Shown here: piece by piece, positions 38,631-47,135 of the stretch
Layout: every line of letters begins with the position of its first letter
Numbering within the stretch: position 1 is the first letter of the stretch
Assembly: GCF_040605455.1 (NCBI RefSeq)
Contig: NZ_JBEXCV010000011.1
Span: 1-64,000, forward strand
DNA length: 64,000 nt
Origin: Embleya sp040605455
GTDB lineage: Bacteria; Actinomycetota; Actinomycetes; Streptomycetales; Streptomycetaceae
Direction of reading: 5' to 3'
Position numbers and translations under genes: made by a program
Notes under the pieces: model-generated
Told to the model about the DNA's origin: nothing
Database searches by the model: none
The model's input: the letters and a program-made list of their open reading frames with translations, nothing else

Positions 38631-39293
38631 TCATCGGCCCGACCCGGCAGGTCCCGAACCACCGGCCCCGTCGGTCGAGGCGGCCAGTCGAGCCCGGGTC
38701 TCCATCAGCGCGAATCCCAGCAGGTTCGACCCGCGCCACTGCTCGGGGTCGCCGGCCCGCTCGTCGTCCGCGGCCAGCCCGATGCCCCAGATCCGGTCCA
38801 GCGGACTGGCCTCGACCAGCACCCGCTGCCCGGTGCCCAGCAGGAACGCGCCCATCGCCGGGTGCTGCCCGAACTTGGCCACGTTGCCGCGCACGATCAA
38901 CTCGAACCGCTCGTCCACCCAGCGCCGCTCGTCGAAGCCGCGTACCTGCCGACCGATCGTCTTGGCGGTCTTGGGGTGACCTGCGGCCAACACCCGCCGC
39001 TCCGCGTCCGCGTCGCCGAACATCCGCGCCTTGCCCGCCATCATCCAGTGCTCGGCCGTGCGATACGTCACTTCGTCCACCGTGAACGGCGATGGATACC
39101 ACTGACTCAGACAACCCGAGTCGACCCCCTCGCGCGGCTCCCGATGACCCCAGAAGAAGGCGTACTTCACCCGGGGTTTCCGCCGGGCCCGCAGGATGAG
39201 TGACGCGACGTCGCGCGGCTCGGCGGCGAACCCGCCACCCGGCTCGTCGGTCGCCGTCCGCGAATCCGGGGAGTCCGGAGAATCCATGGTCAT
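38631..39293 (-). CDS. NADAR family protein (YbiA-like)
   Basis: 220 residues. Core motifs YAFFWGHR, CLSQWYPSPFTVDEVTYRTA, EHWMMAGKARMFGD and IWGIGL are typical of the NADAR/YbiA family, N-glycosidases linked to riboflavin intermediate breakdown or ADP-ribose removal. ATG 39293 (MTMDSP) or ATG 39287 may start it; neither has a clear ribosome binding site. No riboflavin gene or ADP-ribosyltransferase is adjacent, so the substrate is open. It is divergent from dusB. Confidence 0.86.
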   Translation of the reverse strand: MTMDSPDSPDSRTATDEPGGGFAAEPRDVASLILRARRKPRVKYAFFWGHREPREGVDSGCLSQWYPSPFTVDEVTYRTAEHWMMAGKARMFGDADAERRVLAAGHPKTAKTIGRQVRGFDERRWVDERFELIVRGNVAKFGQHPAMGAFLLGTGQRVLVEASPLDRIWGIGLAADDERAGDPEQWRGSNLLGFALMETRARLAASTDGAGGSGPAGSGR

Positions 39294-39410
39294 GCCGGCG
39301 ATGGTGTCAGGACCGGGCGACACCAGGCATCCGCTTATTCCCGGAAGGCGCTTTTCCCGGTGGGGGACAATGGATCGGTTCCGTCCCCGCACCCTCCTGG
39401 AGCACCGTCC

Positions 39411-40607
39411 ATGGCACCCGCCGACGCACCCACCCCCGACGCGACCGGCAGCCCGTGGGCGCCGCTGCGCCTGGGCGCCGCGGGCGGCGCGCAGATCCGG
39501 CCACCGGTGGTGCTGGCCCCGATGGCCGGTATCACCAACGCGCCGTTTCGCACGTTGTGCCAGGAACAGGCCGAGGCGGCCACCACGGCACGACCCGCCG
39601 GGTTGTACGTCAGCGAGATGATCACCACCCGCGCACTGGTGGAGCGGGACGCCAAGACGCTGCGCCTGATCCGTTTCGCCGAGACCGAGCGCCCGCGCAG
39701 CATCCAGCTCTACGGCGTCGACCCGGACATCGTCGGCCGCGCCGTGGCGATGATCGTGGACGAGGACCTGGCCGACCACATCGACCTCAACTTCGGCTGC
39801 CCGGTGCCCAAGGTCACCCGCAAGGGCGGCGGCTCGGCACTGCCCTACAAACGCAACCTGCTGCGCGACATCCTGCGCTCGGCGGTCAAGAACGCCCGCG
39901 GCGTGCCGGTCACCATCAAGATGCGCAAGGGCATCGACGACGACCACCTGACCTACCTCGACGCGGGCCGGATCGCCGTGGACGAGGGCGTCACGTGGGT
40001 CGCCCTGCACGGCCGCACCGCCGAGCAGCACTACGGCGGCACCGCCGACTGGTCGGCCATCGCCCGGCTCAAGGAGGTCGTCACCGACATCCCGGTGCTG
40101 GGCAACGGCGACATCTGGGACGCCGAGGACGCGTTGCGGATGATGCGCGAGACCGGCTGCGACGGCGTCGTGGTCGGCCGCGGCTGCCTGGGCCGCCCGT
40201 GGTTGTTCCGCGACCTGGTGTCCGCGTTCGAGGGCAGCGCCGACCGGGCCCGACCGACGCTGGGCGAGGCCACCGCGATCATGCGCCGGCACGCGGTGCT
40301 GCTCGCCGAGTGGATCGGCGACGAGGCGCACGGCGTGACCGACCTGCGCAAGCACGTCGCGTGGTACCTGAAGGGCTTCTCGGTCGGCGGCACCATCCGA
40401 CGCGGCCTGGCCACCGCGAGCAGCCTGGCCGAACTCGACGACTGGTTCGGGCAGCTCGACCTGGACCAGCCGTGGCCGATCTGCGCCGACGGCCCGCGCG
40501 GTCGCACCGCCGGCGGCAAGCGGGTGGTCCTGCCCGAAGGTTGGCTGGACGACCCCGAGTGTGCGCTGCCCCCGGTCGACGCGGAGCTGGACCACTCCGG
40601 CGGCTGA
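39411..40607 (+). CDS. dusB: tRNA-dihydrouridine synthase
   Basis: 398 residues. VVLAPMAGITNAPFRTLC opens the FMN-binding TIM barrel, DLNFGCPVPKVTRKGGGSAL contains the catalytic Cys130, and ALHGRTAEQHYGG and GNGDIWDAEDA complete the family motifs. It reduces uridines in the tRNA D-arm using NADPH. ATG 39411 has GGAG eight or so bases upstream. The exact Dus subtype (B) is by general similarity. Confidence 0.94.
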   Translation: MAPADAPTPDATGSPWAPLRLGAAGGAQIRPPVVLAPMAGITNAPFRTLCQEQAEAATTARPAGLYVSEMITTRALVERDAKTLRLIRFAETERPRSIQLYGVDPDIVGRAVAMIVDEDLADHIDLNFGCPVPKVTRKGGGSALPYKRNLLRDILRSAVKNARGVPVTIKMRKGIDDDHLTYLDAGRIAVDEGVTWVALHGRTAEQHYGGTADWSAIARLKEVVTDIPVLGNGDIWDAEDALRMMRETGCDGVVVGRGCLGRPWLFRDLVSAFEGSADRARPTLGEATAIMRRHAVLLAEWIGDEAHGVTDLRKHVAWYLKGFSVGGTIRRGLATASSLAELDDWFGQLDLDQPWPICADGPRGRTAGGKRVVLPEGWLDDPECALPPVDAELDHSGG

Positions 40608-40690
40608 CCCCGACCCGGGCGGTCCCGACCGGTCGGGCGGATGGCGACGGGCGCACGGCGGCGAATCGCACAAGCATCCCGATGTCGCCC

Positions 40691-40710
40691 ACAGTGACGT
40701 CGTACAGTGA
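40691..40710. repeat. Direct repeat ACAGTGA before the TetR gene
   Basis: ACAGTGA occurs at 40691-40697 and 40704-40710, thirteen bases apart, and ends four bases before the start codon of the TetR gene. It may overlap the promoter. A site for autoregulation is possible, though TetR operators are normally inverted. Confidence 0.35.
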
Positions 40711-40714
40711 GGGG

Positions 40715-41296
40715 ATGCCCAAGATTCGAGCGTCCTCCGTCGCCGAACACCGCGCGATGCAGCACGCCGCGCTGCTCGACGCCGCGCGGAGCCTGCTCGA
40801 CGAGGGCGGTTTCGCCGCGCTGACCTTCCCAGCGCTCGCCGAACGCACCGGGCTGGCCCGCTCCTCGCTCTACGAGTACTTCGCCTCGCGCGCGGCCGTG
40901 GTCGAGGAACTGTGTGCGGTGGACCTGCCCGCGTGGGTGGCCGAGGTCGAGGACGCGATGGGCGCGACCGAGGATCCGGCGCAGAAGATCGCGGCCTACG
41001 TGGCCCGACAGTTGGAACTGGTCGGTGATCGCCGTCATCGTGTGGTGGTCGCGATCTCCACCGGCGAACTGGACGCGAACGCCCGCGAACGCATCCGGGC
41101 CGCCCACGGGCGCATCGTCGAACTGGTGGTGGACGCACTGGCCGCGCTGGGCCACCGGGACCCGATGCTGGTGGCGACGCTGGTCCAGGGCATGGTCGAC
41201 GCGGCGGTCCGCCGGATCGAGTGCGGCGCCGACCCCGGCGCGGTCGAGGCGGCCACGCCGGCCCTGGTACTGGGTGGCGTCGCCCGGGTCGGATAG
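40715..41296 (+). CDS. TetR-family transcriptional regulator
   Basis: 193 residues. The N-terminal helix-turn-helix is clear: LLDAARSLLDEGGFAALTFP then LAERTGLARSSLYEYFASRA. The ligand-binding half is not assignable. ATG 40715 is preceded by GAGGGG with almost no spacing. Its last ~87 codons are antisense to the M23 peptidase gene. The target is unknown; no obvious partner gene lies beside it. Confidence 0.9.
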   Translation: MPKIRASSVAEHRAMQHAALLDAARSLLDEGGFAALTFPALAERTGLARSSLYEYFASRAAVVEELCAVDLPAWVAEVEDAMGATEDPAQKIAAYVARQLELVGDRRHRVVVAISTGELDANARERIRAAHGRIVELVVDALAALGHRDPMLVATLVQGMVDAAVRRIECGADPGAVEAATPALVLGGVARVG

Positions 41297-41820
41297 CCGG
41301 GATCGTTCGGGTACAACCGCACCCGCACGCGGCGCAACAACGTGAGCGGATTCCGATACCCAGGCACCAACAACCCCCAGTGCAGGCACGGCTCGCTCAG
41401 ATGGAACGGCCCCGCAGCCAGCTCCCCGAGCGGCTCGCCCGCCGCGACCACGCGCCCGGCCGACACCGACGCGAGCACCGGCTCATACGTCGTGCGCACG
41501 ACGCCGTGCCGCACGCTGACCACTCCCCGTCCGGCCACCGACCCGGCGAACACCACCACTCCCGCGCCCGCCGCCCGCACCGGTTGTCCCACCCGTGCCG
41601 CGAGATCCACCCCGCGATGCCCCGGTGACCACGCCGTCTTCGGCGCCTCGAACCCGCGCAGCACCGCGGGGCGCGGGTCCAGCGGCCACACCCATCGTCG
41701 GGGCTGCGCGGCGGCGCGCACCGCACCGGGCGCGGCCGACGGCCCGGCCATCGACAACGCGGCCGCGAGCAACAACAGAACCGGCACGATCGGCCGTCGG
41801 CCCCGCTTCGATACGTTCAT
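41035..41820 (-). CDS. M23-family peptidase-like exported protein with odd C-terminus
   Basis: 261 residues. A signal peptide (IVPVLLLLAAALSMAGPSAA) precedes an M23/LytM domain: GFEAPKTAWSPGHRGVDLAA, VVVFAGSVAGRGVVSV and EPCLHWGLLVPG, where His in HRGVD, Asp and the HWG-type His are the expected zinc ligands. Family members normally end soon after LYPN (about 41310); here the frame runs 80 more residues of Ser/Arg-rich sequence antisense to the TetR gene. The tail is probably not a domain. It should be a secreted cell-wall peptidase or a wall-binding relative. Confidence 0.8.
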   Translation of the reverse strand: MNVSKRGRRPIVPVLLLLAAALSMAGPSAAPGAVRAAAQPRRWVWPLDPRPAVLRGFEAPKTAWSPGHRGVDLAARVGQPVRAAGAGVVVFAGSVAGRGVVSVRHGVVRTTYEPVLASVSAGRVVAAGEPLGELAAGPFHLSEPCLHWGLLVPGYRNPLTLLRRVRVRLYPNDPGYPTRATPPSTRAGVAASTAPGSAPHSIRRTAASTMPWTSVATSIGSRWPSAASASTTSSTMRPWAARMRSRAFASSSPVEIATTTR

Positions 41821-42232
41821 GCACTCAGGTTGACCACCCACGACCGTGGCGCGGGCCGGCGTGAGCCCGGCTGTGGACACAGGCCCCGTTGTGGATAAAT
41901 GGCCATCTATCGCGTGTGGACGACTTTTTCCACGCCAAGGGCCAAAAAATGCCGGCCGGAAGGCGAGTCGCTCGGCCGTGCGCGGTTCCCGTACACTTCC
42001 CGGAGCGGCCCGGCCTTCCGGGTCGACTTCGCGCGCCCACCTTCGAGCCGCTGACGTCCCGCATGGCGAGACGCCACAGAGCGGGACTCGATGGGACACC
42101 TCTCGGTCCGGGAATCCGCAAGGACCTCGGCGTGGTGTCGCGGGCGTCAGGCGTGGCGGCGACCCGTCGTCACGACACAACCGAGAGTCCCGGGCACGAT
42201 CGCCGGGACGAGAACCCAAGGAGCGTACGGCC
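41821..42232 (+). promoter_or_regulatory. 412-bp rpsB upstream region with DnaA-box-like sites
   Basis: Holds the rpsB promoter and a long leader. Near 41872-41923 three 9-mers resemble DnaA boxes read on the minus strand: GTGTCCACA (41872-41880), TTATCCACA (41890-41898, exact E. coli consensus) and TCGTCCACA (41915-41923). TTTTCCAC at 41926 is a weaker match. From 41940 to 42217 I see no coding frame; a regulatory leader for ribosomal protein S2 is possible but no known fold was recognised. Confidence 0.45.
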
Positions 42233-43204
42233 ATGGCCGTCGTCACGATGCGGGAGCTGCTGGAAAGCGGCGTCCACTTCGGTCACCAGACCCGCCGCTG
42301 GAACCCGAAGATGAAGCGCTTCATCTTCACGGAGCGCAACGGCATCTACATCATCGACCTGCTCCAGTCGCTGTCGTACATCGACCGCGCCTACGAGTTC
42401 GTCAAGGAGACCGTCGCCCACGGTGGCACGATCCTCTTCGTCGGCACCAAGAAGCAGGCGCAGGAAGCGATCGCCGAGCAGGCGACGCGCGTGGGCATGC
42501 CCTACGTCAACCAGCGCTGGCTCGGCGGCATGCTGACCAACTTCTCGACGGTCTACAAGCGCCTCCAGCGCCTGAAGGAGCTTGAGCAGCTCGACTTCGA
42601 CGACGTGGCCGGCTCGGGCATGACGAAGAAGGAACTGCTCGTCCTCAAGCGCGAGAAGGACAAGCTGGCGAAGACCCTCGGCGGCATCCGCGACATGCAG
42701 CGCGTGCCTTCGGCCGTGTGGATCGTGGACACCAAGAAGGAGCACATCGGCGTCGGCGAGGCCCGGAAGCTGCACATCCCGGTCGTCGCGATCCTCGACA
42801 CCAACTGTGACCCCGACGAGGTCGACTACAAGATCCCGGGCAACGACGACGCGATCCGCTCGGTCACGCTGCTCACCCGCGTGATCGCCGACGCGGTCGC
42901 CGACGGTCTCATGTCGCGTGCCGGTGGCGCCGCCGCCGACACCAAGGCCACCGCCGGCGAGCCCCTCGCCGACTGGGAGCGCGAGCTGCTCGAGGCCGGC
43001 AAGAAGGAAGAGGCCGCTCCGGCCGAGGCCGCCCCCGCCGCCGAAGAGGTCGTCGAGTCCGGCTCGGTCACCGAGGCCGATGTCGAGGCCGAGGCCACCG
43101 AGGCTGCTCCGGCCACCGAGGCCACCGAGGCCACCGAGGCCACCGAGGCCACCGAGGCGCCGGCCGCCGAGGCCCCTGCCGCCGAGGCCGACCCGCAGGT
43201 CTGA
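42233..43204 (+). CDS. rpsB: 30S ribosomal protein S2
   Basis: 323 residues. [29 protein letters not shown] and [11 protein letters not shown] are S2 hallmarks. AAGGAG at 42218-42223 sets ATG 42233. The last ~75 residues are an Ala/Glu/Thr-rich acidic tail, found in actinobacterial S2 but here with five perfect ATE repeats. S2 binds late on the 30S platform and is needed for S1 recruitment in many bacteria. Confidence 0.98.
   Translation: MAVVTMRELLESGVHFGHQTRRWNPKMKRFIFTERNGIYIIDLLQSLSYIDRAYEFVKETVAHGGTILFVGTKKQAQEAIAEQATRVGMPYVNQRWLGGMLTNFSTVYKRLQRLKELEQLDFDDVAGSGMTKKELLVLKREKDKLAKTLGGIRDMQRVPSAVWIVDTKKEHIGVGEARKLHIPVVAILDTNCDPDEVDYKIPGNDDAIRSVTLLTRVIADAVADGLMSRAGGAAADTKATAGEPLADWERELLEAGKKEEAAPAEAAPAAEEVVESGSVTEADVEAEATEAAPATEATEATEATEATEAPAAEAPAAEADPQV
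43112..43156 (+). repeat. Five perfect 9-bp repeats in the rpsB tail
   Basis: GCCACCGAG occurs five times in a row and encodes Ala-Thr-Glu each time. Perfect identity at all positions suggests slippage-prone recent expansion. Confidence 0.95.
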
Positions 43205-43212
43205 CCCTGGAT

Positions 43213-43247
43213 CGAGGGGTACGACGGCCCAGCCGGCGTACCCCTCG
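43213..43247 (+). terminator. Hairpin between rpsB and tsf
   Basis: An 11-bp stem (43213-43223 with 43237-43247) with a smaller inner 3-bp stem, nine bases after the rpsB stop. It could be a partial terminator or attenuator lowering tsf expression relative to rpsB. The remaining 160 bp to tsf shows no other element. Confidence 0.7.
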
Positions 43248-43409
43248 CCCTGTGCCGGGACCCGATCACGGTGCGTGCGTACCGCGTACGTCCCCGTATG
43301 TGTCGGAATACCGCACAGCCCCTTGACCTTCATCGGGTGGGACGACAGCCTCACCCGCAGTCGCTCGGCGCAACCGGGCCGCTGACCCGAGAGACGAGAG
43401 AATCAGGAC

Positions 43410-44243
43410 ATGGCGAACTTCTCCGCCGCGGACGTGAAGAAGCTCCGCGAGCTCACCGCCGCAGGCATGATGGACTGCAAGAAGGCCCTCGAAGAGGCCG
43501 AAGGTGACGTCGACAAGGCTGTCGAGATCCTTCGCGTCAAGGGCCAGAAGGGCGTCACCAAGCGCGAGGGCCGCTCGGCCTCCAATGGTGCGGTCGTCGC
43601 GCTGCTCGACGGCAACGCGTCCGGCGTCCTGGTCGAGCTCAAGTGCGAAACCGACTTCGTGGCAAAGAGCCCGAAGTTCATCGAGGCCGCCGAGGCGATC
43701 GCCGCCCACGTCGCCAAGACCGCGCCCGCCGACATCGCCGCGCTGCTCGCGAGCGAGATCGAGGCCGGCAAGACCGTCCAGCAGTACGTGGACGACGCCA
43801 ACGTCACGCTCGGCGAGAAGATCGTGCTGGACCGCTTCGCGCAGTACGCCGACGGCTTCGTCGCCGCGTACCTGCACAAGACCAGCCCCGACCTGCCCGC
43901 GCAGATCGGCGTGCTGATCGAGCTGGACGGCGCCAACGCCGAGGTCGCCAAGGACGTCGCCCAGCACATCGCCGCGTTCTCGCCGACCGTGCTGAACCGC
44001 GAGGACGTGCCGGCCGAGACGGTCGAGAACGAGCGTCGCGTGGCCGAGGCCACCGCGCGCGAGGAGGGCAAGCCCGAGGCTGCCCTCGCCAAGATCGTCG
44101 AGGGCCGGGTGACCGGCTTCTTCAAGGAGAACGTGCTGCTCGACCAGGCGTTCGCCAAGGACAGCAAGAAGTCCGTGGGCAAGGTCCTGGGCGAGGCCGG
44201 CGTCAAGGTCAAGCGCTTCACCCGCTTCCGCGTCGGCGTCTGA
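43410..44243 (+). CDS. tsf: Elongation factor Ts
   Basis: 277 residues. FSAADVKKLRELTAAGMMDC and the TDFVAKSP motif, then a dimerisation domain, identify EF-Ts, the nucleotide exchange factor for EF-Tu. Order rpsB-tsf-pyrH-frr is conserved in bacteria. Confidence 0.98.
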   Translation: MANFSAADVKKLRELTAAGMMDCKKALEEAEGDVDKAVEILRVKGQKGVTKREGRSASNGAVVALLDGNASGVLVELKCETDFVAKSPKFIEAAEAIAAHVAKTAPADIAALLASEIEAGKTVQQYVDDANVTLGEKIVLDRFAQYADGFVAAYLHKTSPDLPAQIGVLIELDGANAEVAKDVAQHIAAFSPTVLNREDVPAETVENERRVAEATAREEGKPEAALAKIVEGRVTGFFKENVLLDQAFAKDSKKSVGKVLGEAGVKVKRFTRFRVGV

Positions 44244-44357
44244 TCCGCCCGTCGCACCACCGCCCTGATTTAGACACGAACGCAGTCGGGGCATGCAGTA
44301 GGCATGAACGAAGTGAACAGCAGTATGGCGAGGAGGCCGCAAGGCGTGGAGGGAACC

Positions 44358-45134
44358 GTGCAGGAAACCGAAACGAAGGCGGCCTCCTCGTCGTCCGCCG
44401 GGGGCGACGAGCCGAACCCCTACGCGCGCCGGGTGTTGCTCAAACTCTCCGGCGAGGCGTTCGCGGGCGGCGGGGCCCTGGGCGTCGACCCCGACACCGT
44501 GCAGACCATCGCGCTCCAGATCGCCGACGTGGTCCGCCGCGGCACGCAGGTCGCCATCGTCATCGGCGGCGGCAACTTCTTCCGCGGCGCCGAGTTGCAG
44601 ATCCGTGGCATGGACCGCGCGCGCTCGGACTACATGGGCATGCTCGGCACCGTGATGAACTGCCTCGCGCTCCAGGACTTCCTGGAGAAGCAGGGCATCG
44701 ACACCCGCGTGCAGACCGCCATCACGATGGGCCAGGTCGCCGAGCCGTACATCCCGCGCCGCGCCGTGCGACACCTGGAAAAGGGTCGCGTGGTCATCTT
44801 CGGGGCGGGCATGGGCATGCCCTACTTCTCCACCGACACCACGGCCGCCCAGCGTGCCCTCGAGATCGACGCGGTCGCGTTGCTCATGGCCAAGGGTGTC
44901 GACGGCGTGTACGACTGCGACCCGAAGTCCAACCCGGACGCAGTCATGTTCGATCGTCTGGATCACGCCGAGGTGCTCGCCCGCGGGCTCAAGGTCGCGG
45001 ACGCCACCGCGATCAGCCTGTGCATGGACAACGAACTGCCGATCGTCGTCTTCAACCTGCTCGTCGAGGGCAACATCGCCCGCGCCGTGCGGGGTGAGAA
45101 GATCGGCACCCTGGTCAGCCGTACCGACGGCTGA
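44358..45134 (+). CDS. pyrH: UMP kinase
   Basis: 258 residues from GTG 44358. [54 protein letters not shown] and FFSTDTT-like [12 protein letters not shown] are hallmarks of the hexameric bacterial UMP kinase. GGAGGG lies four bases before GTG; ATG 44304 and 44325 lie upstream without support from relatives. It makes UDP for pyrimidine nucleotide synthesis and is normally regulated by UTP and GTP. Confidence 0.96.
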   Translation: MQETETKAASSSSAGGDEPNPYARRVLLKLSGEAFAGGGALGVDPDTVQTIALQIADVVRRGTQVAIVIGGGNFFRGAELQIRGMDRARSDYMGMLGTVMNCLALQDFLEKQGIDTRVQTAITMGQVAEPYIPRRAVRHLEKGRVVIFGAGMGMPYFSTDTTAAQRALEIDAVALLMAKGVDGVYDCDPKSNPDAVMFDRLDHAEVLARGLKVADATAISLCMDNELPIVVFNLLVEGNIARAVRGEKIGTLVSRTDG

Positions 45135-45166
45135 TCGACGGCGACAGGACCGGGACAGGAGCCGAC

Positions 45167-45724
45167 ATGATCGACGAGATTCTCCTCGAGGCCGAGGAAA
45201 AGATGGAGAAGGCCGTCGTGGTCGCCAAGGAAGACTTCGCGGCGATCCGCACGGGCCGGGCCACCCCGGCCATGTTCAACAAGATCCTCGTGGACTACTA
45301 CGGCTCGCCCACTCCGGTGAACCAGCTCGCGTCGTTCACCACGCCCGAGCCGCGCATGGTCATCGTGACCCCGTTCGACCGCGGCTCGACGAACGCGATC
45401 GTCAAGGCGATTCGCGACTCGGACCTCGGGGTCAATCCCACCGACGACGGCAAGCTCATCCGCGTGGTCTTCCCGCAGCTGACCGAGGAACGCCGCAAGG
45501 AGTTCATCAAGCTGGCGCGGAGCAAGGGCGAGGACGCGAAGATCTCGTTGCGGGCGATCCGCCGCAAGGCGAAGGAAGCGCTCGACAAGCTGGTCAAGGA
45601 CGGCGAGACCGGCGAGGACGAGGTGCGTCGCGCCGAGAAGGAACTCGACGACACGACCCACAAGTATGTCGCGCAGATCGACGAGTTGCTGAAGCACAAG
45701 GAAGCCGAGCTGCTCGAAGTCTGA
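45167..45724 (+). CDS. frr: Ribosome recycling factor
   Basis: 185 residues, exactly the family size. [20 protein letters not shown] and [20 protein letters not shown] are diagnostic. AGGAG sits seven bases before ATG 45167. It splits post-termination ribosomes with EF-G. Its stop overlaps the cdsA start (TGATG). Confidence 0.98.
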   Translation: MIDEILLEAEEKMEKAVVVAKEDFAAIRTGRATPAMFNKILVDYYGSPTPVNQLASFTTPEPRMVIVTPFDRGSTNAIVKAIRDSDLGVNPTDDGKLIRVVFPQLTEERRKEFIKLARSKGEDAKISLRAIRRKAKEALDKLVKDGETGEDEVRRAEKELDDTTHKYVAQIDELLKHKEAELLEV

Positions 45725-46986
45725 TGGACGACTCGACCTGGGGCGGTACGCCGCCGGCCGATCCGCCCGCGGGAGCGCACCCCGATCTGCCGCCTGGCCA
45801 CGACCCGTACGGGTCGTACGGCGCGTGGCCGGAGCAGGTCTCGGGCGCACCGACGGCTCACGATCAGGCCCACTACGACGCGGCCCGGTCCGGCGGCCAT
45901 GGAGACGGCGCCACTCGTGCGCAGCAGCGATTTCCCGCCGGCGTCGGGGTACAGACACAGGATGACCACACGCAGGTGCTGTCACCGATTGCGGGTCACG
46001 ACTCGGGCGACGAACCGGAACCCCGCTCGGGTCCGTCGCGCGAGGAGGCCGCTCGTGTGGACGTGGCTCTCCCCGAGCCCCGGCGTGAGGGGCTCGTGAT
46101 GACCGAGGAGCCGCCTGCCAAACCGGTCGGCAAGGCCGGCCGCAACCTGCCACAGGCGATCGGCGTCGGGGCCGGGCTCGGCGGGGTCATCGTCGCCTCG
46201 TTGCTGACCCTGCCGGTGCTGTTCGTCGGCGTCGTGCTGCTCGCGGTCCTGGTCGGACTGTGGGAGCTGGCCGGTGCGTTCGGTCGGGCCGAGGCGGTCG
46301 CCGACGCGTCCGGTCGGACCGCACAGGGCGCCACCGTCGGGCGCGGCATCCGAATTCCGCTGGTACCGCTCGCGGTCGGCTCGGTGGCGATGCTCGTCGC
46401 CGGCTACGCGCGCGGTGCGCAGGGGCTGGCGATCGCGACCGCGCTCACTGCGATCGCGGTGATGATCTGGCGGATGACCGAGGGTCCCGAGGACTTCCTG
46501 CGGGACATGACGGCAGGCGTGTTCACCGTCTTCTACCTGCCGTTCCTGGCCGGGTTCGCGGTCCTCATGCTCGCCGACGACGACGGCCCGCAGCGGGTGT
46601 TGACCTTCATCATCCTGGTGGTCTGTGCGGACACGGGTGCCTACGCGGCCGGGGTCACCTCCGGCGGTCCGCACAAGATGGCGCCGAAGATCAGCCCCGG
46701 CAAGAGCTGGGAAGGCTTCGCCGGTGGTGTGTTCCTGGCCGCCGTCGCGGGCGCGGTCTGCGTGACGACCATGCTCGACGGCACATGGTGGCAGGGCGCC
46801 TTGGTGGGCGTCGCCGCCGCGGCGGTGTCCGCGCTCGGGGACCTGGCCGAATCGATGATCAAGCGGGACCTCAAGGTCAAGGACATGGGCAGCCTGCTGC
46901 CCGGTCACGGCGGCCTGATGGACCGACTCGACTCGCTGCTGGCCGCCGCTCCCGTGGTGTGGCTGCTGCTCGCCGCATTCGTATGA
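45724..46986 (+). CDS. cdsA: Phosphatidate cytidylyltransferase
   Basis: 420 residues. A disordered ~130-residue N-terminus (Pro/Asp/Gly-rich) precedes about eight membrane helices. The signature SMIKRDLKVKDMGSLLPGHG then GLMDRLD is intact. It forms CDP-diacylglycerol from phosphatidate and CTP, feeding phospholipid synthesis. The overlap with frr and the extended N-terminus are also seen in Streptomyces. ATG 46099 is a less likely internal start. Confidence 0.95.
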   Translation: MDDSTWGGTPPADPPAGAHPDLPPGHDPYGSYGAWPEQVSGAPTAHDQAHYDAARSGGHGDGATRAQQRFPAGVGVQTQDDHTQVLSPIAGHDSGDEPEPRSGPSREEAARVDVALPEPRREGLVMTEEPPAKPVGKAGRNLPQAIGVGAGLGGVIVASLLTLPVLFVGVVLLAVLVGLWELAGAFGRAEAVADASGRTAQGATVGRGIRIPLVPLAVGSVAMLVAGYARGAQGLAIATALTAIAVMIWRMTEGPEDFLRDMTAGVFTVFYLPFLAGFAVLMLADDDGPQRVLTFIILVVCADTGAYAAGVTSGGPHKMAPKISPGKSWEGFAGGVFLAAVAGAVCVTTMLDGTWWQGALVGVAAAAVSALGDLAESMIKRDLKVKDMGSLLPGHGGLMDRLDSLLAAAPVVWLLLAAFV

Positions 46987-47025
46987 CCCGGACCTGATCC
47001 GGCAAAGCAACCGGACAGGCCACGT

Positions 47026-47116
47026 GTGTACGAGAGCGGGGCCGGGGGCGTGTTTTCAGACCCCGTCGGGTCCGCGAGGCCCGAGCACACGCCCCCGTCC
47101 GGCCCCGCCCGTACAC
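47026..47116 (+). terminator. Long imperfect hairpin between cdsA and rlmN
   Basis: Arms from about 47026-47052 and 47085-47116 pair in three blocks: GTGTACG/CGTACAC outermost, GCGGGGCCGG/CCGGCCCCGC in the middle, and GGGCGTGT/ACACGCCC innermost. The ~32-base loop contains its own small stem (GGGTCC..). It ends 19 bases before rlmN. It may be a terminator for the frr-cdsA transcript or part of the rlmN leader. Confidence 0.65.
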
Positions 47117-47135
47117 CTGCGACACTGGACGAGCC

